Shown here in pieces: positions 39,637-48,727 of a stretch of 64,000 nucleotides of DNA. How positions within the stretch are numbered: position 1 is the stretch's first letter; every line of letters begins with the position of its first letter. Under the pieces are notes generated by a model. That model made no database searches and was not told the DNA's origin. It saw only the letters and a program-made list of their open reading frames with translations. This DNA is from Arthrobacter alpinus (GTDB taxonomy: Bacteria; Actinomycetota; Actinomycetes; Actinomycetales; Micrococcaceae): NCBI RefSeq assembly GCF_001445575.1, contig NZ_CP013200.1:2356001-2420000 (forward strand), read 5' to 3'. A program made the position numbers and the translations under genes.

Positions 39637-42156
39637 AGTATTCGGGAGGTGTTCCCCGGGGACCGGGGCGGTGAGGCTACACAGGATGTAGCGTCGCTGC
39701 TGGCTGGGATTACTCTTCCTTCTATTGAACCTTTTGGGTCTGACAATGCTGAGCTGGTGGGGTTGCCGGCACTGGCGTTGTACCCGCTCCCGGAGCCGGG
39801 GTCGGAATTGGGGCTGGTTGTGGAGTCACCGTCGGTGCTGTCTGTTGCTGAGGGGGTTCGTGATGCTGGGGTTGCGGCGTTGGTGGAGTTGAAGCGTCTT
39901 GAGGATGCTGTGGCGGGGTGTAAGGCACGGTTGGTGGCTAGGGTTGTGGGTGCGGCTGCGGTTGAGGCATCTGTGTGGGCTTTAGATGGGTTTCAGCGTG
40001 GGGTTGCCTCGGCGGGGTTGGCTACAGAGGTCGCGTTCGCGTTGGGGATTCCTGAGCCGAGCGCGGCGTCGTTGCTGGAGCACAGTGTGGTGTTGCTGAG
40101 TGAACGTCCCGCGGTGTTGGATGCTCTGGAAGCGGGGGAGCTTTCTTGGCGGCATGCGGTGAGTATTAATGATGAGATCGCGACTTTAGGGTCTATGGGT
40201 AGTGCCACGGCCGCCGATGTGGCGGTGTTGGAAGGGCGGTTGTTGTTTCTCGCGCCGGGGACCACAGCGTTTTCGTTTCTGGGTAAGGCTCGTCGGGCGC
40301 GGGAGAAGATGTTTCCGGAGAGTATCCCGGTCCGGGTTAAGGAAGCGTTCGCGAAGCGGAAGTTGGTGTGTTCGCTGGGTGCTGATGGGATGGCGTGGTT
40401 GGGGTTGCACATGCCGGCGGTGAGTGCCTCCGGGATTTATACGCGGTGTACTCGATTGGCGCGGGCGATTAAAGCTGATGGGGTCCGTGCTCAAGCTGTG
40501 GCTGATGCTGCTGGGACGGGTCAGGATTGTCGTGAGCATAGGACACTGGCGCAGTTACGGGCCGATGTTGCCGCGATCCTGCTACTGGGCCAAAACCTTC
40601 CGGAATCTGCCACACAGTTACTCAACGACGCCGAAGCTACCCTGCCCACCAACAACCCGGCCAACCCAGAAACCAACCCCGGAACCAGGGCTGGCACGAG
40701 CACGGGCACCGGAATGTCATCTGACCGGCGCGCAGAACGGGGCGCGAAGGGTGGCACGAGCACTGGTGCCGGGAATTCAACCAGCCAGAGCACTGGTGTT
40801 GATTGTGGGGCTGGAGCTGGGTCCGGGTCTGGTGTTGTTGGCGGGTTGGGTGGGCAGGGGTCTGCTTTCCGAGCCACGGTGCGCCGCGACGGAAAAGATC
40901 CTGAGCCTGATGTACCGCCTTGCTTCGGTAAGCATGCGCCCCTAGCTGATACCGCCACAAATCCTGATGTCGACATAACTTCTGACACCACTGGCACCAG
41001 TACTGGTGTCGTTATCACGTCTGATGCCACCGGGGGTATGGGTGGCAGTGTTCTTGACCTGGACGACGTTCCTGTCTGGGCCACAAGACCAACTCCTACT
41101 AGCGGTACCTCACCCAGTGGTGCTTCACCCGGTGGTGTTGCGGCTGGGGGAGTCTTGTCTAGCAGGGGCGGTGGTGAGGGGACACCACTGCCCACCACCA
41201 GCCCTGCCGCCCCCGCAACCGATCCCACCGCAGGAATAGTTTCCGCGGATGCTGCCACCGCCCACGCCCCCGCCGCAGGAATAGTTTCCGCGGCTGCTGC
41301 CACCGCCCTCTATTTCACCAGCGATGATGATCCTGCTGATCCTGTGGATTCAGATGGTCGAAACCTTATTGACCCGGCTGACCTTATTGACCCGGTTGAT
41401 GCTGTTGATGTGGTCGGGTTGGTGGGGGATGGTTCTGGGTTGGTGGGTGATGTGGTGGATGGGTTGGTCGAGGATCCGCAGGCGGATTATGAGCGGCAGT
41501 TAGTGGAGTTGGCGGCTCATGGTGTGATGGTTGATCCGCCGCTGCCGGATGCGTTGGTGTTGGTCAAGGTCCCGTTCTTGGGGTTGTTGGGGATCACGGA
41601 TGAACCAGCAGAGTTGGTGGGGCCTCAGAGTGGTCCTATTCCGGAGGACGTGGCGAGGAAGTTGTTGAAGAATTGTTCTTCGTTCTTGCGGGTCTTGACT
41701 GATCCGATCACGGGGGAGGCGTTGCCGTTGGAGCCGCAACGCTATATTTTGCGGGCGGCGGAACGAGCGGTCTTGCAGGGCCTTGCTGGGTGTTGTTATG
41801 TACCGAATTGTCCTCATCCGGTGTTGGATACGGAGTTGGATCATTTACGGGCTTTTGAATTTGGTGGGGCCTCGGTGATGGCGAATCTTCGCCCGGCGTG
41901 TAAACGCCATCACCTGATGAAGCACTTCAAGGATGATAAGAACCGGCGTGGGCGCCGGCGGTGTATCGATGAGCCTGAACGGCACGGGATCAAGCTCCGT
42001 GGCTGGACACCGCAAGCTACCCCGGATGGGCGGATCGGTTGGATCACCCCTGGTGGCAGGTACCGGCCACCGCTGAATACCGAACCCGAGCGGCCTGAGT
42101 ACCCCAAATGGCTCAAAAACCTCATCAACAAAACCACCAAAAAATCAGCAAGCTAA
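39634..42156 (+). CDS. DUF222 / HNH endonuclease domain protein (13E12 repeat family)
   Basis: An 840-residue protein. The DUF222 region (about 65-325) is helical and includes LEDAVAGCKARLVARVVGA and GELSWRHAVSINDEI. A low-complexity linker rich in Gly/Ser/Thr/Asp follows (about 330-610). The C-terminus holds an HNH-type motif: CYVPNC, LDTELDHLRAFEFGG, NLRPACKRHHLMKH. The family is abundant and multi-copy in actinobacteria and its role is unclear; a mobile nuclease is one idea. Codons end in T or G visibly more often than in neighbouring genes. It is convergent with the DUF5129-like gene, 17 bp away. Confidence 0.88.
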   Translation: MSIREVFPGDRGGEATQDVASLLAGITLPSIEPFGSDNAELVGLPALALYPLPEPGSELGLVVESPSVLSVAEGVRDAGVAALVELKRLEDAVAGCKARLVARVVGAAAVEASVWALDGFQRGVASAGLATEVAFALGIPEPSAASLLEHSVVLLSERPAVLDALEAGELSWRHAVSINDEIATLGSMGSATAADVAVLEGRLLFLAPGTTAFSFLGKARRAREKMFPESIPVRVKEAFAKRKLVCSLGADGMAWLGLHMPAVSASGIYTRCTRLARAIKADGVRAQAVADAAGTGQDCREHRTLAQLRADVAAILLLGQNLPESATQLLNDAEATLPTNNPANPETNPGTRAGTSTGTGMSSDRRAERGAKGGTSTGAGNSTSQSTGVDCGAGAGSGSGVVGGLGGQGSAFRATVRRDGKDPEPDVPPCFGKHAPLADTATNPDVDITSDTTGTSTGVVITSDATGGMGGSVLDLDDVPVWATRPTPTSGTSPSGASPGGVAAGGVLSSRGGGEGTPLPTTSPAAPATDPTAGIVSADAATAHAPAAGIVSAAAATALYFTSDDDPADPVDSDGRNLIDPADLIDPVDAVDVVGLVGDGSGLVGDVVDGLVEDPQADYERQLVELAAHGVMVDPPLPDALVLVKVPFLGLLGITDEPAELVGPQSGPIPEDVARKLLKNCSSFLRVLTDPITGEALPLEPQRYILRAAERAVLQGLAGCCYVPNCPHPVLDTELDHLRAFEFGGASVMANLRPACKRHHLMKHFKDDKNRRGRRRCIDEPERHGIKLRGWTPQATPDGRIGWITPGGRYRPPLNTEPERPEYPKWLKNLINKTTKKSAS
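41229..41308 (+). repeat. 45-bp tandem duplication inside the HNH/DUF222 gene
   Basis: Two copies of a 35-bp block starting CGCAGGAATAGTTTCCGCGG (41229 and 41274), with one mismatch, lie 45 bp apart. They encode the repeated AGIVSADAATA / AGIVSAAAATA in the linker. Confidence 0.85.
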
Positions 42157-42173
42157 CCCGCTTCATTGGTTGC

Positions 42174-44681
42174 CTACTTGGTTGGATTTCGACCAAGTGT
42201 TGCATCAAGCAGGGCCCTTGTACGCCGGTTGACGTCAGTGTCGCGAATGGACAGCATCTTCACCAGGAGTTCGAGTTTCTTGACGTCGGCCACATACTCC
42301 TCACCAAGGCGCTGTGACAGAGAACGTGCGGCCAGGTCATCGGCCATACGCCACGCCATGGCCAGTGCGCCTTCAAAAATACGCTGATCAGATTCGGCAG
42401 ATGTGGCCGCCGATCCCGAACCGAGCATTGCCACGGCGTTTAGCCGCGAATCATCCAATCCCAAGGCGAGCTCATTGAGTTGGGTGCGCACATGTCGCAG
42501 CGTTGCTGAATTGCGGCCAAAACGTCCAAGCTTCGTGGACATGACTCCGCCGTAGCTGATCGCCATGATTAAGGTGACGCTGCCCAAGGCAATAGTCAAG
42601 GCCAGCAATACAAAGAGCCAGAAGGCATTTACTGCCGGTTGCAGATAACCATTGTCTTGGATCCCCAGAGCTAGATTCTCGATGGTCCGCGCCACGGTAA
42701 TGTCACCAATGCCGGAGAAGTAGTAACTGCCGTGGTCCCAAGTCTTGTTGCCCAGGCTATTGAATTCTCCCTCTGCCACGGCACCAGTTATCGGCGTCGG
42801 GATGGAAAAGTGGTCCTCGCCCAACTTCCATACCGGAATGATGACATGGTTCTCCCCGAGCTCTGCCGTTGACTGCTCCAGAAGTTGCGGGAATTCTGCC
42901 TTCACCCGCCACAAGGCATCCACCAAGACTTGGGGGTCCTGGTTCTGAACGAAGGCGGAATCGCCTGCCAGTATTTCCTGCTGGATACCCAAATAGTCAG
43001 TAGCGCTGCGGACTGCAACGGTGATGTCCACTTGCTGCGTGAACTTGTCGTCAAAATGCCGGCGTATTTGAGCTTCGTCCAAGCCAGTGGTTTCCCCGTC
43101 GAAAACCAGGGAATGCAGAGGCAGTTTGCCGTTGAGCTCGTTGCTGTTCCGTGACGGCAAGTTTCCAACAACTACTGCACTGGCGATGACTGCGACTAGC
43201 ACAATTCCAACACCTCGGAAAAGCCAGGGGGTGCTCCTGGCAGCCCACAGTAGGGTGGAAGGCTTCGGAACAAGCATCAGCCAACTGAATTCTCGTGGAG
43301 CCGGCACAGGTAATTCCGTGGTCCCGGGCAAGGGTCCGCACAGTGCGTGGGCCGCAGCGTTGGCATCTCGCAGGGCTGTTAAGGTTCGTTTTGAACCTGT
43401 GGGCGAGAGCCCCAACCCTGACCGCAAGGCCGAGTACTCGTCAATTTTCTTATCAGGCTCAGGCATCCAGACACGTGCCGTTCGATGCCGGCGGAGTGAC
43501 CGGTCCACGGCCAGTGCACTCTTTTCCAGCTCGTTCTCCGCTGACCGCCAGGCCTGAATGGTTTCGGGGTTTCCATGATCGTTGGTGAGAATACGCAGCA
43601 GCGATTCCAGCGCGTCATTGAGGCGGCGCACGCGTTTTTCGGCGACGGCACCTGGCGACCGTGTGCTCAGCCGGGCCAGCAGCTCCCTGGTAGCGAAGAT
43701 CATGGGGGCCGCCAAACGGTCCAAGACACGCTGGCGTCCTGAAAGAGTTCCCAAGACGGCGCCCGCGGACATGAGGGCATTTGCTTGAACCACCAAACGC
43801 GCGGCTTCGGCTTCGAAAGATGCGACGAGGCTGGCCGTGGCAGGCTGCAGCGCGGATTTGGCGCTGTAGACCGCATCGATGACAGCGTTTTCTGTTCGGG
43901 CCAGCTGCAGCGATGCGTCCCGAACCACGCGCCACGATGAGGTAAACCCAGCCGTGCGCTGCTCCATGGGGGTGGCGAGATAGCTCACCTCCAGCGCCTC
44001 CAGTTCAAGGACCACCTTTGCCAGTTTCCGCTGGGCTTTGGTCAGCCTGCGGAAGATCAATTCACGCCGTTGACGCCGGGAGAGTGAGAATGCCAAGGCA
44101 ATGATCGTTAAGCCAAAACCGATGACCACTCCCATGAGCCAGAACAGAGGGGATTGAAGAGGCCCTTTATCGAGAACCTCGGCCGCACGCTGTGCCGCCG
44201 CAGCCACCGCTTTGGGGCCGTGACCAAGGCCCACGTTGTCCATGAAGGCGTTGCGGATCTCTAAGGTGTTGTGCAGGTCTTTGCCATTGTCGCCGCTGGC
44301 AGGATAGATCCCAACGCCTGCAAACCGGCGATTATTGATGCTCGTAGTCGGGTCGTCGTCGATGATGGTCGACAAGATGACGTCAGCGCCTAGGTCCTGG
44401 CGGCCCTTCTTCTCGTCGTGGCTCAGAATCCGGGGTGTGACGAGTATTCGCATCGGCTGCCAGGTTTTGATGCCTTCGCCCACAACTGCGTTCACACTCG
44501 CCTGGGAAATGTTGAGACCGTGCTGGCCTTCAACCACAATCTCGAGCTGGGCGGTGGGAGTTGCGGTGATTGCTTGGTAGCCCTGGACAGTAAAGAAAAC
44601 TGTTCCGATTCCCAGCAGAAGAGCCAGCCAAGGAAAGCCGAAACGGGGCTTCTTATGGATCCGGATCAGCGGTGGTGTCAT
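42174..44681 (-). CDS. Large membrane protein, DUF5129-like
   Basis: An 835-residue protein with hydrophobic segments near residues 17-37, 190-215, 500-525 and 700-730. The first extracytoplasmic part (VVGEGIKTWQPMRILVTPRI) and the third (HFDDKFTQQVDITVAVRSA) could be TPM/Psb32-like domains, and long helical cytoplasmic parts lie between. I recall similar Micrococcaceae proteins labelled DUF5129. The start is set at ATG 44681, which overlaps the glycosyltransferase stop by 4 nt (ATGA). The function is unknown; coupling to that gene suggests an envelope role. Confidence 0.65.
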   Translation of the reverse strand: MTPPLIRIHKKPRFGFPWLALLLGIGTVFFTVQGYQAITATPTAQLEIVVEGQHGLNISQASVNAVVGEGIKTWQPMRILVTPRILSHDEKKGRQDLGADVILSTIIDDDPTTSINNRRFAGVGIYPASGDNGKDLHNTLEIRNAFMDNVGLGHGPKAVAAAAQRAAEVLDKGPLQSPLFWLMGVVIGFGLTIIALAFSLSRRQRRELIFRRLTKAQRKLAKVVLELEALEVSYLATPMEQRTAGFTSSWRVVRDASLQLARTENAVIDAVYSAKSALQPATASLVASFEAEAARLVVQANALMSAGAVLGTLSGRQRVLDRLAAPMIFATRELLARLSTRSPGAVAEKRVRRLNDALESLLRILTNDHGNPETIQAWRSAENELEKSALAVDRSLRRHRTARVWMPEPDKKIDEYSALRSGLGLSPTGSKRTLTALRDANAAAHALCGPLPGTTELPVPAPREFSWLMLVPKPSTLLWAARSTPWLFRGVGIVLVAVIASAVVVGNLPSRNSNELNGKLPLHSLVFDGETTGLDEAQIRRHFDDKFTQQVDITVAVRSATDYLGIQQEILAGDSAFVQNQDPQVLVDALWRVKAEFPQLLEQSTAELGENHVIIPVWKLGEDHFSIPTPITGAVAEGEFNSLGNKTWDHGSYYFSGIGDITVARTIENLALGIQDNGYLQPAVNAFWLFVLLALTIALGSVTLIMAISYGGVMSTKLGRFGRNSATLRHVRTQLNELALGLDDSRLNAVAMLGSGSAATSAESDQRIFEGALAMAWRMADDLAARSLSQRLGEEYVADVKKLELLVKMLSIRDTDVNRRTRALLDATLGRNPTK

Positions 44682-45811
44682 CGTGGCGGGCTCAGCTCCT
44701 GCGCAATGGCAAGCAGTTCCTGGGCGGAGGAATCCCAACTGAACGTGGCCGCCTGGGCCACGGACGCGCTCGAACAAGCAGCCCATTCAGCGGGGTCAGC
44801 CAAGGAGCGCACGGCAACGGCAAAGTCGTGCGCTGAATCGGCTGGCACATACTGTGCTGCCTTACCGCCCACTTCGCGGAAAATCGCGGTATCAGCCACC
44901 ACCACGGGTGTTCCCAGTGCCATGGCCTCCACCAACGGTAGTCCGTAGCCTTCGGCTTTGGACAGTGTGACAAGGGCCGTAGTGCGCAGCAGCAGCTCAT
45001 CATATTCGGCATCGGTTACGCCGTTATGGAACACCACCGACGCACCCGCAGGCACCAGCGCCGCCAACTCCGCGCGCCGCTCAGGCGTGATCCGGCTGAG
45101 TAGGTTAAGCGTGAAATCAGGCAGTTCGGCCATGCCACGGATTAGCGTTTCGACGTTCTTATAGGGCATGAACGAGCCCATGTAGGTCAGCGTTTTCTCC
45201 GGTGTCACCCCAGGATCCCGCGGCGTCCTCTCGCCCTGCGGAGCGTTGCCAATGATCCGCACCGGCCGCTTGGTGAGTTTGTGCTGGCGCATCAGTGAAA
45301 GCGTGGTGTTGCTGATGGTGGCCACCACGTTAGCGCGATTCAACAGCATCCGCTGCGGCCAATACGCCTTGTGGTACAGCCGCCACAGCACGCGCACCGG
45401 CGCCGGTAGAAATCCGGGAGGTGCCGGGTGCTCGTAGTAAATCAGGTCATGCAGCGTCAGGACGAGGGGGTATTTCCGTCCCCAGCTGCCCATGGTTTGC
45501 ATGGGGCAAAACACCAGATCGGCTCCCAGTTTATTGACGTGCCGGGACACGAACAGCTCCAACGGGCTCAGCGGCGAATTGATCTTCACCCACGGCAAAT
45601 CCGGCAGCAGTGCCAGTTGGCGTTCGTCATGGATGAGCATCGTTACCTGCGCATAAGGTGCGACGGCGGCCATGAGGCTTGCGCCGTAACGGCTGATCCC
45701 GTCGTGGTGATCCATGCGCGTGAAGCGGGCATCCATGACGATCTTGGGTTTAGCTGACGTGCCCTGATAGCCGGACGATTCTGGCGTGTTGGCCGCGGTG
45801 GGGGTGCTCAA
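44678..45811 (-). CDS. Glycosyltransferase, GT4-like
   Basis: A 377-residue glycosyltransferase of GT-B fold. It shows the N-terminal acceptor domain (VMDARFTRMDHHDGISRYG), a linker NRANVVATISNTTL, the donor-binding YMGSFMPYKNVETLI and the E-x7-E-like SKAEGYGLPLVEAMALGTPV. Donor and acceptor cannot be named; a cell-surface polymer or mannosyl transfer is plausible. The start is TTG 45811, which overlaps the stop of the hydrolase gene (TTGA). Its own stop overlaps the next gene. Confidence 0.87.
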   Translation of the reverse strand: MSTPTAANTPESSGYQGTSAKPKIVMDARFTRMDHHDGISRYGASLMAAVAPYAQVTMLIHDERQLALLPDLPWVKINSPLSPLELFVSRHVNKLGADLVFCPMQTMGSWGRKYPLVLTLHDLIYYEHPAPPGFLPAPVRVLWRLYHKAYWPQRMLLNRANVVATISNTTLSLMRQHKLTKRPVRIIGNAPQGERTPRDPGVTPEKTLTYMGSFMPYKNVETLIRGMAELPDFTLNLLSRITPERRAELAALVPAGASVVFHNGVTDAEYDELLLRTTALVTLSKAEGYGLPLVEAMALGTPVVVADTAIFREVGGKAAQYVPADSAHDFAVAVRSLADPAEWAACSSASVAQAATFSWDSSAQELLAIAQELSPPR

Positions 45812-46737
45812 GGGGCGGGGTGCCTTTCAAGAAATGCTGTGATGGCGATTGCTGCCGGCTGGGGTGTTTCGTAGTGAATGAGGTGGCCCACCCCGTCAAT
45901 GACGAGAAGTTCGCCCTGGGGGAGGATCTCCAGCAGTTTGTGCTGGTTGGGAAGGGTGGCGATTTCATCCTGTGCTCCGGCAATCAGCAAGGTGGGGAGC
46001 GTGAGAGCAGTAGCCACTTCACGCACGGTGCCACTGACGGAGGCTTGAAATGACTCCAGCAGCATGTCCCGATTGGCAAAGCCGCTGAAATACGCGTGGT
46101 GTTGCCCATGGATGAAAGCCAGCAACGCCTTGTCCCGCGTCTTGGCCATGGTCACACTCATGACGTGCACAATGAGCTTGCTGCGCAAGAGGGTATTGCC
46201 CAGCGGCGCCGGGAGCTTGGCCGATGCCCAGTAATAAAAGACCGCGAGCTTGGTCATGATGCCCTTGGGCCCCTCTAAAGCGGGGGAGGCGATCGGGTTC
46301 ACCAAGATGAGCGGATAGACCCGGTCCGGGTGAGCGGCCACAAAGTGGCTGACCACAATAGACCCAAAGGAATGTCCCAACAGGACGGTGTCCGGTCCAA
46401 GATCCAGCGCGTCCAGGAAAGAGGCAAGGAACGCCACATATCCGGGAATATCATGCTGGCCGGAAGCAAACGCTGGGGAGATTCCAAAACCAGGAAGGTC
46501 CGCCATGATGATCCGGTGCTCCGGCAGTAACTCCACCACACGCTCAAGCCCATGGTGGTCGCCACGGAAACCATGCACCATGACAATGGTCCGGCTGACA
46601 GCGGACGGCTCGGTGGCGGCGTACTCCCAGTAATGAACAGGGGTGCCCGCAACATTCAGGACATGGGCACTGACCCGGTCCGCCACATCAACAGCGATGG
46701 GTGAGGTGGGCGCCGTCGTACTGTTCTTGGCAGACAT
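45808..46737 (-). CDS. Alpha/beta hydrolase
   Basis: A 309-residue hydrolase. The oxyanion region MVHGFRGDHHGLE, the nucleophile elbow LLGHSFGSIVV, the Asp-bearing TLLIAGAQDEIATLP and the His in IDGVGHLIHYE make a full triad. The substrate is unknown. One base separates it from the upstream aldo/keto reductase gene and it overlaps the glycosyltransferase, so the four genes form one transcription unit. Confidence 0.88.
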   Translation of the reverse strand: MSAKNSTTAPTSPIAVDVADRVSAHVLNVAGTPVHYWEYAATEPSAVSRTIVMVHGFRGDHHGLERVVELLPEHRIIMADLPGFGISPAFASGQHDIPGYVAFLASFLDALDLGPDTVLLGHSFGSIVVSHFVAAHPDRVYPLILVNPIASPALEGPKGIMTKLAVFYYWASAKLPAPLGNTLLRSKLIVHVMSVTMAKTRDKALLAFIHGQHHAYFSGFANRDMLLESFQASVSGTVREVATALTLPTLLIAGAQDEIATLPNQHKLLEILPQGELLVIDGVGHLIHYETPQPAAIAITAFLERHPAP

Positions 46738-46738
46738 G

Positions 46739-47572
46739 TCAGTTCACAACATTCGGATTTGAGCCAGAACGGCGGTCCTGATCCAAGCCATCGATGGCAG
46801 TGAACTGCGTATCAGAGAGTGAAAAGTCGAAAACGTTCAGGTTTTCAGCGATTCGGGCTGCCGAGCTGGCCTTGGGGATCACCAAATGACCGGACTGGAC
46901 ATGCCAGCGCAGCACCAGCTGAGCCACCGATTTGCCGGTCTCCGCCGCCAGCGCGAGCAGCACTGGATCGCTCAACAGTGCGCCGCGGGCCAAGGGGCTC
47001 CACGCCTGAGTGGCGATGCCGAGCTCCGCGTGAAGGGCGCGCAAGCTGTGCTGGGCCAGCCACGGATGGAGCTCAATCTGGTTCACGGCTGGCACCACGT
47101 CGGTGGCATCCAGGAGCTGTTCCAGATGCTCCGGCTCGAAGTTGCTGACACCGATGGCACGCACGCGGCCCTCGTGATAGAGGGATTCCAACGCCTTGTA
47201 GGTGGGGATGAACAAGTTCTTCTCGGGGCACGGCCAATGAATGAGGAACATGTCCACAAAGTCCAGCCCCAAGCGCTCCATGCTGGCGTCAAAGGCAGCC
47301 AACGTGGAATCGTAGCCGTGCTCGGTGTTCCAAACCTTGGAGGTGACGAACAAGTCCGTGCGCGGCGTGCCAGCGGCGACGGCGTTGCGGATCGCGGTGC
47401 CCACGCCTTCCTCATTGCCGTACAGGGCGGCGGTATCCACGGTCCGGTAGCCGGTGTCCAGGGCGGTGGAGACCAGGTCTGCGCAGTCCGCGGAGGGAAC
47501 TTTGTAGACGCCGTAGCCGAGCACATCAATGTCGACACCGTTGTTGAGCGTGTATTTGGGGGAGCGTTGCAT
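46739..47572 (-). CDS. Aldo/keto reductase
   Basis: A 277-residue NADPH-dependent reductase of the AKR5-like bacterial group. The tetrad residues can be seen in TVDTAALYGNEEG (Asp, Tyr), FVTSKVWN (Lys) and FLIHWPCP (His). The C-terminus binds NADPH through LVIPKASSAARIAEN. ATG 47572 (MQRSPKYTL) fits the family start. A TAAAGT box lies 7 nt upstream. It heads the operon with the hydrolase, glycosyltransferase and DUF5129-like gene. Confidence 0.9.
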   Translation of the reverse strand: MQRSPKYTLNNGVDIDVLGYGVYKVPSADCADLVSTALDTGYRTVDTAALYGNEEGVGTAIRNAVAAGTPRTDLFVTSKVWNTEHGYDSTLAAFDASMERLGLDFVDMFLIHWPCPEKNLFIPTYKALESLYHEGRVRAIGVSNFEPEHLEQLLDATDVVPAVNQIELHPWLAQHSLRALHAELGIATQAWSPLARGALLSDPVLLALAAETGKSVAQLVLRWHVQSGHLVIPKASSAARIAENLNVFDFSLSDTQFTAIDGLDQDRRSGSNPNVVN

Positions 47573-47585
47573 ACCAACAACTTTA
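47570..47585 (-). promoter_or_regulatory. -10 box with leaderless start (aldo/keto reductase operon)
   Basis: On the minus strand TAAAGT (47585-47580) is 7 nt before ATG 47572, in the 25-bp gap after the regulator gene. Confidence 0.45.
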
Positions 47586-47597
47586 CCCAGTCTGAGG

Positions 47598-48608
47598 TTA
47601 GAGCCCGTCCAAGCCATTGAGGAAGCCAAAAATCGGGTCGCTGGAGGGGCTGGACAATTCCACCAGTTCCCGCGCCGTGGTTTCATCCAGAATCAGATCC
47701 GTGACCAGGCCAGCGGCGAGTGCGCCGCGCAGTCCCGTGATTTTCTTGGTGCCAGAGACGACACAGATACGACGCCGGATCTTGCGAAGGCTTTTTAGGT
47801 CCGGACCGCTGGAGCGAGAGTTGAGCACAATGCCGTCGTCACTTCCGTCCGAGCGGAAGAAGACAGTGGCCACATCTCCTGCCACACCGCTGGCTTCTAG
47901 GGCATCGAGATCGGTGGAATCGAGGTAGCCGCCGCTGTAGACGTGGCTGGGGATTTCGGCATCCATGGAGCCGACACCGAATATGGCAATGGTCATTCGT
48001 TCCTGCAGGTCAAGGATGCGCCGGACGCTGCGTTCCTGCCACATCAGGTTCTTGGTCTCGGCGTGGTCAAAGAAGGCTGGCACGGGAAACTGCTCCACCT
48101 TGGCTCCGTACGCCGTGCCAAAGCGGCGGATGATCTCTGAGGCGTAGGTAATGCCGGAAGTTTGGGTGTTGCCTGCCCCGTTGAGTTGGACAATGGTGCT
48201 GCCGTGGGTTGTCTTGCGGGTCAGGTGGCGGCTGACGGTGCTGACAGTGGAGCCCCAGGCCACGCCGATCACGGCATTGGAGTCCACCAGCGGGCCAATG
48301 GTGCGTGCGGCCTGCATGCTGACCCTGTCGAGGACTTCAACTTCACTAAGCATGTCGGAGACCGGAACAACATGGACCTCTACTTGGTAGCGCTTGCGGA
48401 TGGCGCGTTCCAATTCCGGTGCCCGATCCGATGGTGTCTTGATTTGAATCTGTACCAGGCCGCTGTCACGGGCCATTGAGAGCAGTCTGGACACCGTGGA
48501 CCGGGAGGTCCGGAGCTCCCTGGCAATGGCATCCATGGTCTGATCCTGCAAGTAGTACATTTGTGCAGCTCGGAGGGCATCTTGCTGTTTTGTTCGCTTG
48601 GAACTCAC
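47598..48608 (-). CDS. SorC/DeoR-type sugar-binding transcriptional regulator
   Basis: A 336-residue regulator: an N-terminal helix-turn-helix (QTMDAIARELRTSRSTVSRL, about 23-43) and a C-terminal SorC-like effector domain (VIGVAWGSTVSTVSRHL; VSGTKKITGLRGALAAGLV) that usually senses a phosphorylated sugar. It is divergent from glpD, with a palindrome in the shared region, so it probably controls glp genes in response to glycerol 3-phosphate or a related compound. That effector is an inference. The start is GTG 48608. Confidence 0.88.
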   Translation of the reverse strand: MSSKRTKQQDALRAAQMYYLQDQTMDAIARELRTSRSTVSRLLSMARDSGLVQIQIKTPSDRAPELERAIRKRYQVEVHVVPVSDMLSEVEVLDRVSMQAARTIGPLVDSNAVIGVAWGSTVSTVSRHLTRKTTHGSTIVQLNGAGNTQTSGITYASEIIRRFGTAYGAKVEQFPVPAFFDHAETKNLMWQERSVRRILDLQERMTIAIFGVGSMDAEIPSHVYSGGYLDSTDLDALEASGVAGDVATVFFRSDGSDDGIVLNSRSSGPDLKSLRKIRRRICVVSGTKKITGLRGALAAGLVTDLILDETTARELVELSSPSSDPIFGFLNGLDGL

Positions 48609-48625
48609 GGTTCATTGACCCTTTC

Positions 48626-48639
48626 TGCACGTTCGTGCA
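48626..48639. promoter_or_regulatory. Candidate operator for the SorC/DeoR-type regulator
   Basis: A perfect palindrome TGCACG-TT-CGTGCA lies between the regulator and glpD. It overlaps the expected -35 region of a possible glpD promoter with -10 TAAAAT (48651-48656). Confidence 0.55.
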
Positions 48640-48727
48640 AACATGTTGACTAAAATTTCCACTTGCTCCAACAATAAAGGGAAGAAGCGCATAGAGCGCA
48701 ATTAATCTGGACTCGAAAGAGGTCGTC

